Assembly: GCA_001799485.1 (NCBI GenBank) | Contig: MGTO01000003.1 | Location: forward strand, 1 to 39,689 | Reading direction: 5' to 3' | DNA: 39,689 nucleotides | DNA from: Desulfuromonadales bacterium GWC2_61_20 | GTDB taxonomy: Bacteria > Desulfobacterota > Desulfuromonadia > Desulfuromonadales > UBA2197 | In this document: in pieces, positions 38,467-39,689 of the stretch | Layout of the letters: every line of letters starts with the position of its first letter | How positions within the stretch are numbered: the first letter of the stretch is position 1 | Notes under the pieces: generated by a model | Told to the model about the DNA's origin: nothing | What the model saw: only the letters and a program-made list of their open reading frames with translations | The model's database searches: none | Translations under genes and position numbers: made by a program

Positions 38467-39597
38467 ATGAATTTGCAAACGAAACTAGATGAGCGCTTAT
38501 GGGATGCTATACGTAGTACGTACGAAGCTCGCAATTTTTCTGCTGCTATCCTAGATTCTATTCATTTTCTGAGCGAGTTGATAAGGGAAAGGTCAGGACT
38601 AGAAGGCGACGGGGTTAACCTAGTCGGTAGAGCTTTTGGAGGGAAAACGCCAGTACTAAAGGTTAACAGTTTAAATACAGAATCAGAGCGAAATGTACAG
38701 GCAGGAATTGAGCAGCTCTTGAGGGGGCTTTATCAGGCAGTTAGAAACCCACGGAGCCATGGAAATTGCCAAGATACAGAAGATGATGCTGTCACCATAA
38801 TCTTGTTCATAAATCACCTCTTAAAGACCATTGACCAAGCTAAGACCCCATTTTCGCATAATCTCTTTGTCAAACGTGTGCTTGATCCAGACTTTGTCCC
38901 TAAAAAAAGATACGCTGAGTTGCTCGTAAGCGAACTTCCAACAACAAAGCGCATCGATATTTTCTATGATGTTTTTTATAAATTGAATGAAGGTGAATCA
39001 GAGAAATTGAAATTCTTTTTTGAGGCACTTCTTGATAAAATGACGGAAGAGGAACAAACCGATATTAAACAGGAAATCTCTAATGTTCTCAGAGATGCCG
39101 ATGACACCTCAATCATAAGAAAGATCATACAGTCTTTCCCAAGTGACATGTGGCCATCTATTTCAGAAGTATCTCGTTTGCGGGTTGAGAATATGCTTGT
39201 TCAATCTGTAAAAGATGGGAAGTATCATGCATCACAAGACAAGTGTAGGGGGGGGAGCTTTGGGACATGGTCAACCAATCTAATCAAGCATTTCACATTA
39301 AAGACAGACCTTTACAGAGTGCTTTGCAACAAACTGTCATCGTCGGACGTTACAGAGCAAGATTACGTATTCGCGTATTTTTCAGGTGCTTTCACCGATT
39401 TATACAATAAGCCGCCCAAGGGACTAATTGATATAGTCAACAATGGTTTGAATGCAGGGGATGTCAGATATAAGATGCTTGTCGAAAACAACTTTTTCTG
39501 GAGTGAGGACGAGTGGACTAGCCCTTTTAAAGTTAGTATTGAAAAATTCGAGGAAGCCGGGAAAGTATTCAATCCAGACGATGAGATTCCCTTCTGA
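38467..39597 (+). CDS. TIGR02391/Ymh family protein with HEPN-like RNase motif
   Basis: A 376-residue protein. Residues 1-125 match the Ymh/TIGR02391 type: LDSIHFLSELIRERSGLEGDG, then LNTESERNVQAGIEQLL, then AVRNPRSHG. R93 and H98 form the Rx4H motif typical of HEPN RNases found in defence and toxin systems. The C-terminal 250 residues are alpha-helical, with no family I recognise. Base composition is plainly more AT-rich than all other genes here, with A/T-ending codons, which indicates recent acquisition. It stands alone, with a short AT-rich leader and a REP-like palindrome just after the stop. A defence or abortive-infection role is inferred. Confidence 0.7.
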   Translation: MNLQTKLDERLWDAIRSTYEARNFSAAILDSIHFLSELIRERSGLEGDGVNLVGRAFGGKTPVLKVNSLNTESERNVQAGIEQLLRGLYQAVRNPRSHGNCQDTEDDAVTIILFINHLLKTIDQAKTPFSHNLFVKRVLDPDFVPKKRYAELLVSELPTTKRIDIFYDVFYKLNEGESEKLKFFFEALLDKMTEEEQTDIKQEISNVLRDADDTSIIRKIIQSFPSDMWPSISEVSRLRVENMLVQSVKDGKYHASQDKCRGGSFGTWSTNLIKHFTLKTDLYRVLCNKLSSSDVTEQDYVFAYFSGAFTDLYNKPPKGLIDIVNNGLNAGDVRYKMLVENNFFWSEDEWTSPFKVSIEKFEEAGKVFNPDDEIPF

Positions 39598-39622
39598 GAG
39601 AAACAATGGGAGACAATCAATG

Positions 39623-39657
39623 GGGACAGGCTACTTTACCGAAAAGTAGCCTGTCCC
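39623..39657. repeat. REP-like palindrome (RAYT-associated type)
   Basis: A perfect 15-base inverted repeat, GGGACAGGCTACTTT with its complement, around the loop ACCGA, preceded by ATG. Palindromes built on GGGGACAGG...CCTGTCCCC are typical of REP elements moved by IS200-like REP-associated transposases. No transposase lies inside the window; one could follow beyond its edge. It can also act as a terminator for the preceding gene. Confidence 0.6.
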
Positions 39658-39689
39658 GAATGGCGCTAGTTTAAGGTCTTTTTGCATGG

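Overview
The window is GC-rich, tightly packed bacterial DNA. Its gene set points to a Desulfuromonadota bacterium of the Geobacter/Desulfuromonas type. The reasons are a korDABC 2-oxoglutarate:ferredoxin oxidoreductase operon beside mdh and a monomeric NADP-isocitrate dehydrogenase, an AcnB-type aconitase, System II (ResB/CcsA) cytochrome c maturation, a CBS-type family II pyrophosphatase, and a REC-GAF-GGDEF protein with the serine signature of Geobacter-type cyclic AMP-GMP synthases. This placement is inferred from gene content and remembered gene order, not from a search.

Layout. 1-3012 (minus): a partial YbaK-type deacylase, a rhomboid protease, ResB and CcsA. 3100-6872 (plus): a biotin operon bioW-bioF-bioH-bioC behind a BirA-like operator and ending in a strong terminator. 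6871-8414 (minus): an ArsR-family regulator translationally coupled to an RlmI-like rRNA methyltransferase. 8553-12200 (plus): a DUF3108 protein, a CBS/DRTGG pyrophosphatase and fructose-1,6-bisphosphatase. 12215-19507 (minus): a secreted polysaccharide deacetylase, korDABC, mdh and icd. 19508-23055 (minus): a 400-base gap with hairpins, then aspS and hisS. 23149-28441 (minus): an overlapping operon of a predicted cGAMP synthase, a TPR protein and a class III adenylate cyclase. 28438-32178 (minus): comEC and a secreted protein of unknown function. 32281-33922 (plus): cheY and cheB. 34297-36996 (plus): acnB with its own promoter, operator and structured leader. 37099-39689 (plus): an accessory tail with a HigB/HigA-like toxin-antitoxin pair, a MNT nucleotidyltransferase with a possibly deleted HEPN partner, an AT-rich Ymh/TIGR02391 HEPN-like gene, and a REP/RAYT-like palindrome.

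How the parts work together. acnB, icd, korDABC and mdh cover most oxidative TCA-cycle steps from citrate to 2-oxoglutarate to succinyl-CoA, plus malate to oxaloacetate. The icd-mdh and acnB promoters, about 15 kb apart, carry almost the same 15-base palindrome (TGTATACAGTATACA, 13 of 15 positions shared) placed over the -10 element. This suggests a common repressor. The biotin operon holds both known kinds of pimeloyl supply (BioW, and BioC plus BioH) under one BirA-like site. The second-messenger operon probably makes two different cyclic nucleotides. The most interesting items are the Hypr GGDEF operon, the shared TCA operator with the acnB leader hairpin, and the mixed biotin operon.

Limits. 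All calls rest on reading the sequence and remembered family motifs. No search, folding or alignment was run. Several starts were moved from the ORF track to GTG or TTG codons because of ribosome-binding-site spacing or stop/start overlaps.
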